Positions 1-10,188 of a stretch of 25,151 bases of DNA are shown here, in pieces. Position 1 is the first letter of the stretch. Every line of letters starts with the position of its first letter. The DNA comes from DASQEH01 sp038239485 (GTDB lineage: Bacteria; Actinomycetota; Actinomycetes; Propionibacteriales; Nocardioidaceae): positions 1-25,151 of the forward strand of contig JBBSET010000054.1 in NCBI GenBank assembly GCA_038239485.1. Reading direction: 5' to 3'. Below the pieces are notes generated by a model. That model made no database searches and was not told the origin of the DNA. It saw only the letters and a program-made list of their open reading frames with translations. A program made the position numbers and the translations under genes.

Positions 1-1056
1 CCAGACGTCGCCGTCGTCGGTGAGGGCCACGTTGGTGAAGATCGAGTTGCCCACGGCGATGGTGCGCATGGCGTTCGGGCTGGTACCCCACCCCGTGCCG
101 GGAGCGACACCGAAGAGGCCACGTTCGGGGTTGATGGCATATAGGCGCCCGTCATCGCCGAACCGCATCCAGGCGATGTCGTCGCCCAATGTCTGCGCGG
201 ACCAACCGTCGAGCGTGGGCTCGAGCATGGCGAGATTCGTCTTCCCGCACGAGCTGGGGAAGGCGGCCGCGATGTACTTCACGACACCTTGCGGTGACGT
301 CAGCTTGAGGATCAGCATGTGTTCGGCAAGCCAGCCCTCGTGACGAGCTTGTGCGGACGCGATGCGCAGTGCGTAGCATTTCTTGCCGAGCAGGGCGTTC
401 CCGCCATACCCCGAGCCGAAGCTCCAGACCGCCTTCTCGTCGGGGAAGTGGCTGATGAACTTGTTCGGGTTGCTGGGCCACGAGACGTCGGCCTGGCCCT
501 GCTCCAGGGGCGAACCGACCGAGTGCAGGCAGGCCACGAACTCGGCGTCGCGGGCCTCCATTGCCGCCAGAACATCCTTGCCCGTCCGCGCCATGATGCG
601 CATCGAGGCTGCCACATACGCCGAGTCGGTGATCTCCACACCGAACATCGGCTGTTCCGCGTCGAGGTGGCCCATGGCGAAGGCGATCACATACATCGTC
701 CGGCCGGCCATGCATCCGGAGTACAGCGCGGACATGGTCCGCCGCATCTCCTCGGGGGCGACCCAGTTGTTGGTCGGTCCAGCGTCGGCCTCGTCGAGTG
801 AGCAGATGAACGTGCGGTCCTCGACGCGAGCGACATCATCAGGGTCAGACGCACACCAGAACGAGTTGGGCTTCTTGCGCAGACGAACGAAGGTGCCGGC
901 CGCCACCAAGGCATCAGTCAAGGCCGTCCACTCCTCGAGCGAACCGTCGCACCAGTGCACCTGGGCAGGAGTCGTGAGCGCGGCCACCTCATCGACCCAC
1001 GCTGCCAGCTTCGCATGGCGGGTCGGAACCTGCGACTGCTGCAGAGTGTCGGTCAC
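1..1056 (-). CDS. pckG: Phosphoenolpyruvate carboxykinase (GTP), partial
   Basis: Converts oxaloacetate and GTP to PEP, CO2 and GDP, the first committed step of gluconeogenesis, in the cytosol. The minus frame is open from the left edge and gives about 352 residues, or 58% of a usual ~610-residue enzyme; the C-terminus lies outside the window. Visible family blocks are an N-terminal TRHAKLAAWVDEV stretch, CDGSLEEW, PNSFWCASDPDDVARVEDRT and the GTP-specific P-loop/active-site cysteine block FPSSCGKTNLAM (Cys about residue 270). FPSACGKTN is the commoner form, so the Ala-to-Ser change is minor. I chose GTG at 1056 because it places the cysteine block at the family position; GTG 1128 in the same frame would add 24 unmatched residues. 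The start lacks a clear Shine-Dalgarno but overlaps the stop of a short upstream ORF (GTGA). The role fits the acetate/PHB island: carbon leaving the glyoxylate shunt reaches PEP here. The family call is very secure, the start moderately so. Confidence 0.95.
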   Translation of the reverse strand, partial: MTDTLQQSQVPTRHAKLAAWVDEVAALTTPAQVHWCDGSLEEWTALTDALVAAGTFVRLRKKPNSFWCASDPDDVARVEDRTFICSLDEADAGPTNNWVAPEEMRRTMSALYSGCMAGRTMYVIAFAMGHLDAEQPMFGVEITDSAYVAASMRIMARTGKDVLAAMEARDAEFVACLHSVGSPLEQGQADVSWPSNPNKFISHFPDEKAVWSFGSGYGGNALLGKKCYALRIASAQARHEGWLAEHMLILKLTSPQGVVKYIAAAFPSSCGKTNLAMLEPTLDGWSAQTLGDDIAWMRFGDDGRLYAINPERGLFGVAPGTGWGTSPNAMRTIAVGNSIFTNVALTDDGDVW

Positions 1057-1187
1057 GACGTCGTCAGCGCCGACTCGCTTGGTCTGTGGGGGTGACTCTG
1101 ACGCACGCAATGGCTCGCCACTGAGCACGTCGGCCCCCCGAGCGGCGCCCGCGGTCGGCAGCCGGGGGTGGCTATGAGCGTCGTCAC
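1053..1187 (-). CDS. Short upstream ORF overlapping the pckG start (44 aa)
   Basis: A GTG at 1187 follows a good Shine-Dalgarno (AGGGAG, 7-base spacer). The frame reads VTTLIATPGC... and ends in a TGA at 1055-1053 that overlaps the pckG GTG as GTGA. The peptide resembles nothing I recognise; it has three Cys and a SHPH stretch. The main gene has no strong ribosome site of its own, so reinitiation from this ORF could supply its translation. Alternatively this is simply untranslated leader, or the true pckG N-terminus is longer. Confidence 0.35.
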   Translation of the reverse strand: MTTLIATPGCRPRAPLGGPTCSVASHCVRQSHPHRPSESALTTS

Positions 1188-1214
1188 GTTTAGTCTCCCT
1201 GCTTCGGGGGTGCT

Positions 1215-1244
1215 TAGTTTGCTGCGCATTGCGTAGTTTGTCAA
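1215..1244 (-). promoter_or_regulatory. Candidate pckG promoter
   Basis: A perfect TTGACA -35 lies on the minus strand at 1244-1239. The matching -10 is weak: AAACTA after an 18-base spacer, or CAAACT after 17. A transcript would start near 1208, about 20 bases before the GTG of the short upstream ORF. Only the -35 is convincing. Confidence 0.3.
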
Positions 1245-1348
1245 GCAGTTTCTGTTTTTCCGTGCTGCTCGCGGCAAGGGTGGCGAGAGCATATGCCGAG
1301 CGCACAGGGACCGTGGTAGACGTTGATACCGGACAAAGGAGAGTGCAC

Positions 1349-1429
1349 GTGGCAACCGACGAGACTGACCTCACCGGCATCGAAGAAGGGCAAGCCGATG
1401 CTACGACCCCGCTCGGGAGCCGACGGTGA
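1349..1429 (+). CDS. Short upstream ORF overlapping the hydrolase start (26 aa)
   Basis: GTG at 1349 is preceded by AAAGGAG with a 7-base spacer, the best ribosome site in this divergent gap. The acidic peptide begins VATDETDLTGIEEGQAD and stops with a TGA (1427-1429) overlapping the GTG of the downstream hydrolase as GTGA. The hydrolase itself lacks a Shine-Dalgarno, which suggests translational coupling. The frame stays open upstream to about 1229, but nothing there supports an earlier start. No family was recognised. Confidence 0.38.
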   Translation: MATDETDLTGIEEGQADATTPLGSRR

Positions 1430-2307
1430 CATCGCCCAGGCCGATCGACGTCCCCGTTTCTGGCGGTCTCCTGCGCGCCGGCCTGTTCGGGAAGGCGGGA
1501 CCGGTTGTGCTTGTTTTGCACGGCATCACAGCCACCCAGATGGCATGGCTGGAGGTGGCGAACCAGCTTCCTTCGGTGACGCTGCTCGCGCCGGACCTAC
1601 GCGGGCGCGGCAGGAGTGCCCAGCTGCCCGGCCCGTACGGGTTCAGGGCGCATGTTGCCGATCTGGTGGCTCTGCTCGACGCCACCGGCTGCTCGCGGGT
1701 CGTCGTTGTCGGTCATTCGATGGGCGGTTTTGTGGCTCTCGAACTGGCTGCTCGCCATCCGGACAGGGTGTCGCGGTTGGTGCTGGTTGATGGTGGCCTA
1801 CCGACCGGGCTGCCCGACGATCCGGTCCCGCCCGGCGGTATCGACGCGGTGCTCGGCCCAGCAGCCGCGCGGCTGGCGATGACGTTCGCGAGTCGGCAGG
1901 CGTATCGGGACTACTGGCGAGCCCATCCCGCGATAGGACCGATATGGGGTCCGGTGCTGGAGGCCTACGTCGACTACGACCTGACCGGCGAGCCGCCTGA
2001 GCTGCGCTCGTCGTGCCGCGAGGAAGCCATGCGAGTTGACGCAGCGGCGGTCGCCGACCACGCAGTGGTCGAGGCGACGCTTCGTCAGGTGACGACGCCG
2101 GTCACTTTCCTACGGGCCGAGCGCGGCCTGCTCGATGCTCCGCCGCCGTTCTATTCCGAATCGACGGTCACCAGGTGGGTGCAGGAGATTCGCACCGTCC
2201 ATGCCCACGCAGTTGCCGACACCAATCACTATTCCGTCCTGCTCGGGGTGCCAGGTGCGGCGGCGGTCGCACAGGCCATCGTCGACGCGACGACAGCCAC
2301 CAGCTGA
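1426..2307 (+). CDS. Alpha/beta hydrolase
   Basis: A 293-residue soluble serine hydrolase of the alpha/beta fold. The oxyanion-hole LHG is at residues 31-33, the nucleophile elbow GHSMGG at 96-101 (Ser98), and the catalytic His is probably His268 in DTNHYSVLLG. The acid is likely Glu232 or Asp237, in the ERGLLD stretch after a late strand. A cap region (about 125-215) separates core and C-terminus. No signal peptide is visible. The substrate cannot be read from sequence; esters, lactones or epoxides are all possible. It starts with GTG overlapping the stop of a 26-residue upstream ORF. It lies codirectional with phaC, 167 bases upstream, so it could share regulation with PHB synthesis, though that gap is long enough to hold a separate phaC promoter. 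Confidence 0.88.
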   Translation: MTSPRPIDVPVSGGLLRAGLFGKAGPVVLVLHGITATQMAWLEVANQLPSVTLLAPDLRGRGRSAQLPGPYGFRAHVADLVALLDATGCSRVVVVGHSMGGFVALELAARHPDRVSRLVLVDGGLPTGLPDDPVPPGGIDAVLGPAAARLAMTFASRQAYRDYWRAHPAIGPIWGPVLEAYVDYDLTGEPPELRSSCREEAMRVDAAAVADHAVVEATLRQVTTPVTFLRAERGLLDAPPPFYSESTVTRWVQEIRTVHAHAVADTNHYSVLLGVPGAAAVAQAIVDATTATS

Positions 2308-2474
2308 CCTCCCCTCGTCGGCGCCTCGCCCGGTCCACCATCTCGCGCGATCGCTGACCTGCTGCCGGCGATTAGTCAGTTCGACAGCCATGAAGCCTAT
2401 GCTGCAAGTGGGGAAGCGTGTCAGCGCACTCGCGTATGGGCGCCACACCCCCGATCGCTAAAGGATCTGATGAC

Positions 2475-4190
2475 ATGAGCAAAGCAGACACAGCGTTGGA
2501 TATCGGCGAAGCTGCGATGGCAAGCATCGCCCCTGAGTCGGGCCTCATAGGCAGGCTGGACTCGGCAGGCCTCGGGAAGTCCATGTCGGCGGTCATGCGC
2601 CGGGCGGCCGTGCACCCTGTCGCCATGGCAGCGGCAAATGTTCGATTTGCGAGCCGGCTGGCCAGGGTCGGCCCGGCGGCGGTGGGTCTGTGGTTCGGGT
2701 TCGACGCCGAGCCACCCATGCACGCGGACGAGAAGGAGAAGCGATTCGCAGATCCTGCTTGGACGGACAACCCGGGCTACTTCGCGCTGCGCCAGACGTA
2801 TCTGGCGATGCTGGCGCTGGCCGAGGACATCCTCGACGCAGGCCGCCTGGACGACCCCCGCTCCAACGCCAAAGCCGACATGGCGACACGGCTGCTGTTC
2901 GACGCATTCGCCCCGACGAACTTCTTGCTCACGAATCCCGCGGCTCTGAAGCGAGCCTTCGAAACGGGGGGAGCGAGCCTGGTCGCTGGCGGCCGTCACA
3001 TGATCGACGATCTCCTGCACAACGGGGGACGTCCGCAGCAGGTGGACACGAGCTCGTTCAAGCTGGGCGAGAACCTCGCGGCCACGCCGGGGCGGATCGT
3101 CTTCCGCAACGACCTGATGGAGCTGATCCAGTACGCCCCCCAGACCGACGAGGTTCACTCGATTCCGCTGTTGATGAGTCCGCCCTGGATCAACAAGTAC
3201 TACGTGATGGACCTGGCCCCCGGTCGAAGCTTCATCGAGTGGGCTGTCCAGCACGGCCGGACCGTGTTCGCGATCAGCTACCGCAACCCGGACGAGACGA
3301 TGCGGGACGTCACGCTGGACGACTACCTGATCCAAGGTCCTCGCGCCGCGCTGGACGTCGTCGCCGACATCACCGGCGCAGACACGATCGACATCGTCGG
3401 GCTGTGCCTGGGGGGAGCACTGACGGCGATGACCGCGGCCTACCTCGTACAGACCGGCGATAGCCGGATCGGGTCGGTCACACTGCTCAACACGCTTCTC
3501 GACTACAGCAACCCCGGCGTGCTCGGCATGTTCACAGACGAGCGGACGGTGGCCAACCTCGAGAAGCAGATGGGCGCCAAGGGCTACTTGGACGGTGCGG
3601 ACATGGCCACGACGTTCAACCTGCTCAGAGCCAACGACCTGATCTTCAACTACGTCGTGTCCAGCTGGTTGATGGGTAGGAATCCCCCGGCGTTCGACCT
3701 CCTCGCCTGGAACGGCGACAGCACCAGGATGCCAGCGGCGATGCACTCGTTCTACCTGCGCTCGCTCTACATGAAGAACGAGCTCGCGCTAGGCGAGCTC
3801 GAGATGGCGGGGGAGCGGCTCTCTCTGTCGGATGTGAAGAGCGACACCTACATGGTCGGTGCGGTCAACGACCACATCGTGCCGTGGAAGTCGTCCTACC
3901 AGGCGACCCACCTGCTGTCCGGCGATGTCAGGTACGTCTTGACCAGCGGCGGTCATGTCGCGGGTATCGTCAACCCGCCGACCCCGAAGGCGTGGTATGA
4001 AGTCGCGGAGGACTACCCCGCCGACGCGTCACAGTGGCGCGACGGGGCAACTCGTCGCCAGGGCTCGTGGTGGGAGGACTGGACGAAGTGGAGCTCCGAG
4101 CGCGCGGGCTCGCTCGCTCAGCCGCCCCCGCTGGGCAGTGATCGATACCCGGCGCTGGGTGAGGCGCCCGGCGACTACGTGCGAGGGTGA
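2475..4190 (+). CDS. phaC: Class I poly(3-hydroxyalkanoate) synthase
   Basis: Polymerises (R)-3-hydroxybutyryl-CoA (and related short 3-hydroxyacyl-CoAs) into PHB at the granule surface, releasing CoA. The 571-residue length, the N-terminal PhaC domain (DPAWTDNPGYFALRQTYL near residues 93-110) and the alpha/beta-hydrolase core match single-subunit class I synthases. The catalytic triad is visible: Cys311 in GLCLGGA (the Ser-to-Cys lipase box), Asp466 in VNDHIVPW and His494 in SGGHVAGIVNPP. ATG 2475 is chosen over an in-frame ATG at 2418 because AAGGA stands 9 bases upstream and the extra 19 residues look unlike the family. No phaE or phaR subunit gene is present, consistent with class I. The gene lies about 9.5 kb from phaA-phaB and is transcribed separately. 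Its TGA forms part of a large inverted repeat shared with the convergent pat gene. Confidence 0.96.
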   Translation: MSKADTALDIGEAAMASIAPESGLIGRLDSAGLGKSMSAVMRRAAVHPVAMAAANVRFASRLARVGPAAVGLWFGFDAEPPMHADEKEKRFADPAWTDNPGYFALRQTYLAMLALAEDILDAGRLDDPRSNAKADMATRLLFDAFAPTNFLLTNPAALKRAFETGGASLVAGGRHMIDDLLHNGGRPQQVDTSSFKLGENLAATPGRIVFRNDLMELIQYAPQTDEVHSIPLLMSPPWINKYYVMDLAPGRSFIEWAVQHGRTVFAISYRNPDETMRDVTLDDYLIQGPRAALDVVADITGADTIDIVGLCLGGALTAMTAAYLVQTGDSRIGSVTLLNTLLDYSNPGVLGMFTDERTVANLEKQMGAKGYLDGADMATTFNLLRANDLIFNYVVSSWLMGRNPPAFDLLAWNGDSTRMPAAMHSFYLRSLYMKNELALGELEMAGERLSLSDVKSDTYMVGAVNDHIVPWKSSYQATHLLSGDVRYVLTSGGHVAGIVNPPTPKAWYEVAEDYPADASQWRDGATRRQGSWWEDWTKWSSERAGSLAQPPPLGSDRYPALGEAPGDYVRG

Positions 4191-4241
4191 CGTCGGTCGG
4201 CGGGCCGGTGTCGTCATCGGAGCCGGCGGGGACCGACGTCA
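4188..4241. terminator. Large inverted repeat between convergent phaC and pat
   Basis: Perfect 11-base arms TGACGTCGGTC (4188-4198) and GACCGACGTCA (4231-4241) enclose 32 bases. These contain a second, inner 5-bp stem, GCCGG (4204-4208) with CCGGC (4223-4227). The first arm starts in the phaC stop codon, the pat stop (4216-4214) is in the loop, and the second arm is inside the pat 3' end. There is no T tract on either side, so it would be a U-less, bidirectional terminator or an RNA 3'-end protector. Confidence 0.5.
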
Positions 4242-6898
4242 GGGCGTCCACCGGGACGCGCAAGGCGGATCACGGCGCGCAGCACACTGAGACCGGACGC
4301 TGACGCGACCACGGGGTTGAGCTCGAGCGCCGCAACCTCGGGTAGGTCATCAGCCAGGATCGCCACGCGAAGCAGCAGTTGCTCCAGCGCTGCGACGTCG
4401 ACGGCTTCGCTGCCTCGATAGCCGAACAGAAGCGGGGCCAGATGAACCGATCGCACCAGCTCGGCTGCGTCGAGGTCGGTCAGGGGAATGATCCGGAACG
4501 CACGATCGCTGAGCAGGTCGGTGGCGACTCCACCGAGCCCGAAGGAGATCAAGGCGCCGAGGGAGGGGTCCTCGACGGTGCGCACCACTGTGGCGACCCC
4601 CGCCGGAGCCATTGCCTGGACCGCCAGGCTGGCCGCAGAACCTCCCAGCTTTGCGCTCATCGCCCCGTACGCCGAACGCAACTCCCTCTCCGACCCGATG
4701 TCGAGGCGGACCGACCCGAGCTCTGGTCGGTGCCGGAACCGGTCTGCCGTCGCCTTCAGGGCCACGGGATATCCCAGTCGCCCCGCTCCCACGACCGCGT
4801 CCTGCTCGGACTCGACTGAGACGGCTGACCACAGGTGGATGCCATACGTCGACAGCAGCTTCGCCGTGTCTTCGGCGGAGAGATCCACGCCGCCCGGCGA
4901 GGCTTCCACCGTCGCCTTGACCAGCTTCCGGGCCGCGTCGGAGTCGATGTCGTCGAGGGAGGGGATCTGCCCTTCGGGCTGACGTCGCCATTCGGCGTAG
5001 GCCGCCGTCCGAGCCAACGCTGCCACCGCCTCCTCCGGAGAGGGGAACAGGGCGACACCGCCGAGTGAGCGCGCTTCGTCTCCACCCTTGCCGTGTCGAT
5101 CGCTGAAGGCGAGGAAGGTCGAGATCACCGGCTTGGTGGCGCCGGTGGCGGCCTGCGACAAAACCCTCGCCACCACGGGCGGGGGTGTACGCAGGGGAGG
5201 GACGAAGACTGTGACGACCGCATCGACGGCGGGGTCGCGCAGGACCGCGTCGAGCGCCGCTCGCAGCGCGTCGGCATCACTGTTGGGCGGCAGGACAAGG
5301 GGGTTCGCGATGACCATTCCGGGTCGCAGGCTCGAGCGCAGCGAATCCTCCGTGGCCGGTGACAGCGACTCGACGAGGAGGCCGCTGCCGATGCACGCGT
5401 CCTCGGCTAGCTGCCCCAGCGCGAACGAGTTTCCGACTACGGCGACCCGACGGCCGGCAGGCAGCGGCTGCGACGTCAGGAGTTGGGCGACGTCGAAGAG
5501 CTGCGACAATGTGTCGACGCGAATCACTCCGGCCTGGCGGAACAACGCGTCGACGGCGTGTTCCGGTACGTCGGTCTGCTGGAGTCGGGCGGCCACCGAT
5601 CCGACGGTCTTGACGGCCACGATCGGCTTGCTCCGCCCGATGCGACGAGCGAGACGCGCGAACTTCCTAGCATTGCCGAACGACTCGAGGTAGAGCAAGA
5701 CGACATCGGTGTCCGGGTCGTCCTCCCAGTACTGCATCAGGTCGTTGCCGCTCACGTCAGCGCGGTTTCCGGCCGACACGAAGGTCGACAGGCCGAGCCC
5801 CCGTTGAGCGATGTACTCGAGGACAGCGATGCCCAGAGCGCCGGACTGGCAGAAGAAGCCCGTCCGGCCGGGGAGGGGAAGGATCGGCGCAGGCGTCGCG
5901 TTCAAGCGGACTCCGGGTGCGGTGGTGATCATCCCGAGGCAGTTCGGCCCGACGACCCGCATGCCGCTGGCGCGCGCGCTAGCCACCAGCGCCCGCTCCT
6001 CCGCGGCTCCTTCGGGGCCGGATTCGCTGTACCCCCCGGACATCACGACCAGCCCATGGACGCCCTTGCGGGCGCACTGGGCGATGATCGCCGCCACCTC
6101 GGGGGCCGGAACCGCGATGACAGCGAGATCCACCGGGTCAGGTACCTGCTCCACCGTGGCGTACGCCCGAACGCTGGACACATGCCCGGCGTTCGGATTG
6201 ACCGGATACACCGGACCCTCGAAGCCGCACCGCAGCAGGTTCGCAAGCACGACATGCCCGACGCTCGTAGCCTGGCGACCCGCACCGACGACGACCACTG
6301 AGCGGGGGTTGAGCAGCCTCCCAATCGAGCGCGACTCCGCGTGATGCTCCCGAGACTGCATGACGGCTAGGGAGGCCGCGGTCGGCTCGATGGGGAAGAC
6401 CAGTTGGATGACGTCCTGCTCGAATGACCGCGTCGCCTGATACCCGGCGTCCTGGAACACCCGTGCCATCCGGAAATTCTCGGCGAGCACTTCGGCCTCG
6501 AACCGGTGGATGCCTCGTTCGGCGGCGATGGCTGCGAGGTGCTCGAGCAGTACCGATCCGAGGCCTCGCCCCTGGTGCGCGTCTGATACGAGGAAGGCAA
6601 CCTCGGCGACGTCAGTTCCGGGCATCAGATCGAAACGGCCGACGGCGAGAATGTCCTCCCTCAGAATTGCCACCAGAGCGACTCGGTCGGTGTAGTCGAC
6701 GGTGGTGAAGTGCTCGACCTCCTGGGCCGACAGTTCGGGGTGAGCAGCGAAGAACCGGTACCGGATGGTCTCCGGCGACAGCCGAGCGTAGAAGTCGACA
6801 AGGCCGGCGGCGTCGGCAGGAACGATCGGGCGCAGGTGCGCCGTCCCACCGTCGGCTAGCACGACGTCCGCCTCCCAGTGCTGGGGGTAGGTCGTCAT
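4214..6898 (-). CDS. pat: Pat-type protein lysine acetyltransferase (GNAT fused to acyl-CoA synthetase-like domain)
   Basis: An 894-residue enzyme of the family that acetylates the active-site lysine of AMP-forming acyl-CoA synthetases and so inactivates them. The GNAT domain is N-terminal (about 15-165), with the acetyl-CoA loop HQGRGLGSVLL at 108-118. It is followed by a CoA-binding Rossmann domain (about 190-290), a succinyl-CoA-ligase-like region (about 320-480, FFCQSGALG at 348-356) and an ATP-grasp domain (about 670-880). GNAT-first order is the actinobacterial arrangement; Salmonella Pat has it last. Where active ADP-forming synthetases carry the phosphorylated His in an SHTG loop, this protein has a shorter QQTDV segment (440-444), so the synthetase half is probably a catalytically dead acyl-CoA sensor. 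No cyclic-nucleotide domain, unlike mycobacterial Pat. The ATG overlaps the acuC stop (ATGA). The probable target, acs, is two genes upstream in the same run. Confidence 0.9.
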   Translation of the reverse strand: MTTYPQHWEADVVLADGGTAHLRPIVPADAAGLVDFYARLSPETIRYRFFAAHPELSAQEVEHFTTVDYTDRVALVAILREDILAVGRFDLMPGTDVAEVAFLVSDAHQGRGLGSVLLEHLAAIAAERGIHRFEAEVLAENFRMARVFQDAGYQATRSFEQDVIQLVFPIEPTAASLAVMQSREHHAESRSIGRLLNPRSVVVVGAGRQATSVGHVVLANLLRCGFEGPVYPVNPNAGHVSSVRAYATVEQVPDPVDLAVIAVPAPEVAAIIAQCARKGVHGLVVMSGGYSESGPEGAAEERALVASARASGMRVVGPNCLGMITTAPGVRLNATPAPILPLPGRTGFFCQSGALGIAVLEYIAQRGLGLSTFVSAGNRADVSGNDLMQYWEDDPDTDVVLLYLESFGNARKFARLARRIGRSKPIVAVKTVGSVAARLQQTDVPEHAVDALFRQAGVIRVDTLSQLFDVAQLLTSQPLPAGRRVAVVGNSFALGQLAEDACIGSGLLVESLSPATEDSLRSSLRPGMVIANPLVLPPNSDADALRAALDAVLRDPAVDAVVTVFVPPLRTPPPVVARVLSQAATGATKPVISTFLAFSDRHGKGGDEARSLGGVALFPSPEEAVAALARTAAYAEWRRQPEGQIPSLDDIDSDAARKLVKATVEASPGGVDLSAEDTAKLLSTYGIHLWSAVSVESEQDAVVGAGRLGYPVALKATADRFRHRPELGSVRLDIGSERELRSAYGAMSAKLGGSAASLAVQAMAPAGVATVVRTVEDPSLGALISFGLGGVATDLLSDRAFRIIPLTDLDAAELVRSVHLAPLLFGYRGSEAVDVAALEQLLLRVAILADDLPEVAALELNPVVASASGLSVLRAVIRLARPGGRPDVGPRRLR

Positions 6899-8088
6899 CG
6901 CGGGTCGATCGGGTCGAGGCCGTGCTCAGGAAACACGGCCCGGCGAGTAGCCGCCACCGCTCGGTCCAGCGGACTGTCCGGATCCCCTTCGCCGGCGTCC
7001 CACGGCCGATAGCGGGTGGTTCCACCGTCTGTAAGCCGCTCCGGAGCGTCTCGTCCGGTCGTCTCTCGGACGAGGGCGCGCCAGCCCTGAGGCGTTTCGG
7101 TCTGCGGGTCGAGCGACTCGCCGGTGATCTCTGCCAACAAGTGCGTCCACGACCTCGGTACCACCCGAACGACCTCATAACCACCGCCGCCCACCGCGAG
7201 CCACCGTCCCTCACAGACTTCGTGCGCCAGCTCGTGGAGCAGAGCATAGGACTCGCGGTGTACGTCCACGCTCAGATCGAGATGCGCTAAAGGGTCGAGT
7301 CGATGCGAGTCACAGCCGAGCTGCGTCACCATGACCTCAGGTTCGAACGCTCGGATAAGAGGCGGCACGACGGCGTGGAAGGCCCGCAGCCAGTCGGCGT
7401 CGCCCGTGTCCGGCGGGAGTGCGACATTCACAGCGTGGCCCTCCGCGGCGCCACTACCCATGTCCTGGGGGAACCCGGTCCCGGGAAAGGCGCTGTAGCC
7501 GCTCTCGTGCAGACTGACGGTCAGCACCCGATGATCGTGGTAGAAGGCAGCTTCCACGCCATCGCCGTGATGGGCGTCGATATCGACGTAGGCGACCCGT
7601 TGGACTCCGTCGGCGAGCAGCCAGGCGATGGCCACCGCAGCATCGTTGTACACACAGAAGCCTGATGCCCTCGACGGCATCGCATGGTGGAGCCCGCCGG
7701 CAAGGTTGACAGCGTGCTGAGCTTCACCGGCGCGAATCGCCCGGGCGGCGTCCAGAGTGCCTCCGACCACCAGTGCCGTTGCCTCGTGCATCGAGTCGAA
7801 GATCGGATTGTCGGCATCGCCCAGCCCGAAGGCTGCTAGCAGCTCGGCCACCGGACGCAGCGATGCGCCTCGCACCGCTGCGATGTAGCCAGGAGTGTGG
7901 ACGAGCCCCAGCATGAGGTCGTCGGCTGGTTGTGGCGTCGCCATGGCCAGGCTCGGCCGGGTCAGGACGCCCAACTGGCGCGACAGCTCGATGGTCAGCG
8001 CAAGCCGCCCGGGCGCCATCGGATGCGTCGCGCCCAGGTCGTATTTCAGGAGGTCCGGGCTCCACAGGAGCAGGACCGCTTCGCTCAC
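6895..8088 (-). CDS. acuC: AcuC-family Zn-dependent protein deacetylase
   Basis: A 397-residue class I histone-deacetylase-fold enzyme; AcuC proteins remove acetyl groups from the acetylated lysine of acetyl-CoA synthetase and reactivate it. Catalytic features are intact: His134-His135 in GGLHHAM, zinc ligands Asp171 and His173 in VDIDAHHGDGV, the third ligand Asp260 in LGCDSH, and the transition-state Tyr304 in GGGGYE. About 70 C-terminal residues extend past the core in a Pro/Asp-rich tail. It begins 26 bases after the acs stop and ends overlapping the pat start, so target, eraser and writer of one modification lie in one transcription unit. ATG 8088 gives the expected family length and N-terminus. 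Cytosolic. The family is certain; Acs as its substrate is inferred from family knowledge and gene position. Confidence 0.93.
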   Translation of the reverse strand: MSEAVLLLWSPDLLKYDLGATHPMAPGRLALTIELSRQLGVLTRPSLAMATPQPADDLMLGLVHTPGYIAAVRGASLRPVAELLAAFGLGDADNPIFDSMHEATALVVGGTLDAARAIRAGEAQHAVNLAGGLHHAMPSRASGFCVYNDAAVAIAWLLADGVQRVAYVDIDAHHGDGVEAAFYHDHRVLTVSLHESGYSAFPGTGFPQDMGSGAAEGHAVNVALPPDTGDADWLRAFHAVVPPLIRAFEPEVMVTQLGCDSHRLDPLAHLDLSVDVHRESYALLHELAHEVCEGRWLAVGGGGYEVVRVVPRSWTHLLAEITGESLDPQTETPQGWRALVRETTGRDAPERLTDGGTTRYRPWDAGEGDPDSPLDRAVAATRRAVFPEHGLDPIDPR

Positions 8089-8114
8089 CCGACCCTCGCC
8101 GACGCCACAGGAGC

Positions 8115-10106
<1,992 letters not shown>

Positions 10107-10188
10107 AACTCACCATCGCACAAAGTCACTGCGTGGGGAATCGGCTGATGCCCTGCCAGCCCTACGCATCCATCGCTGCGACCCGCTG

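Noticed and set aside
1134..1139. A run of six C that could hide a frameshift joining GTG 1187 to the pckG frame
   Set aside because: Not needed: GTG 1056 gives a family-length N-terminus, and the joined sequence would add about 44 residues unlike other PEP carboxykinases.
2421..3746. A 441-codon open frame antisense to phaC
   Set aside because: It mirrors the phaC codon pattern, has no ribosome site or domain, and phaC is unambiguous.
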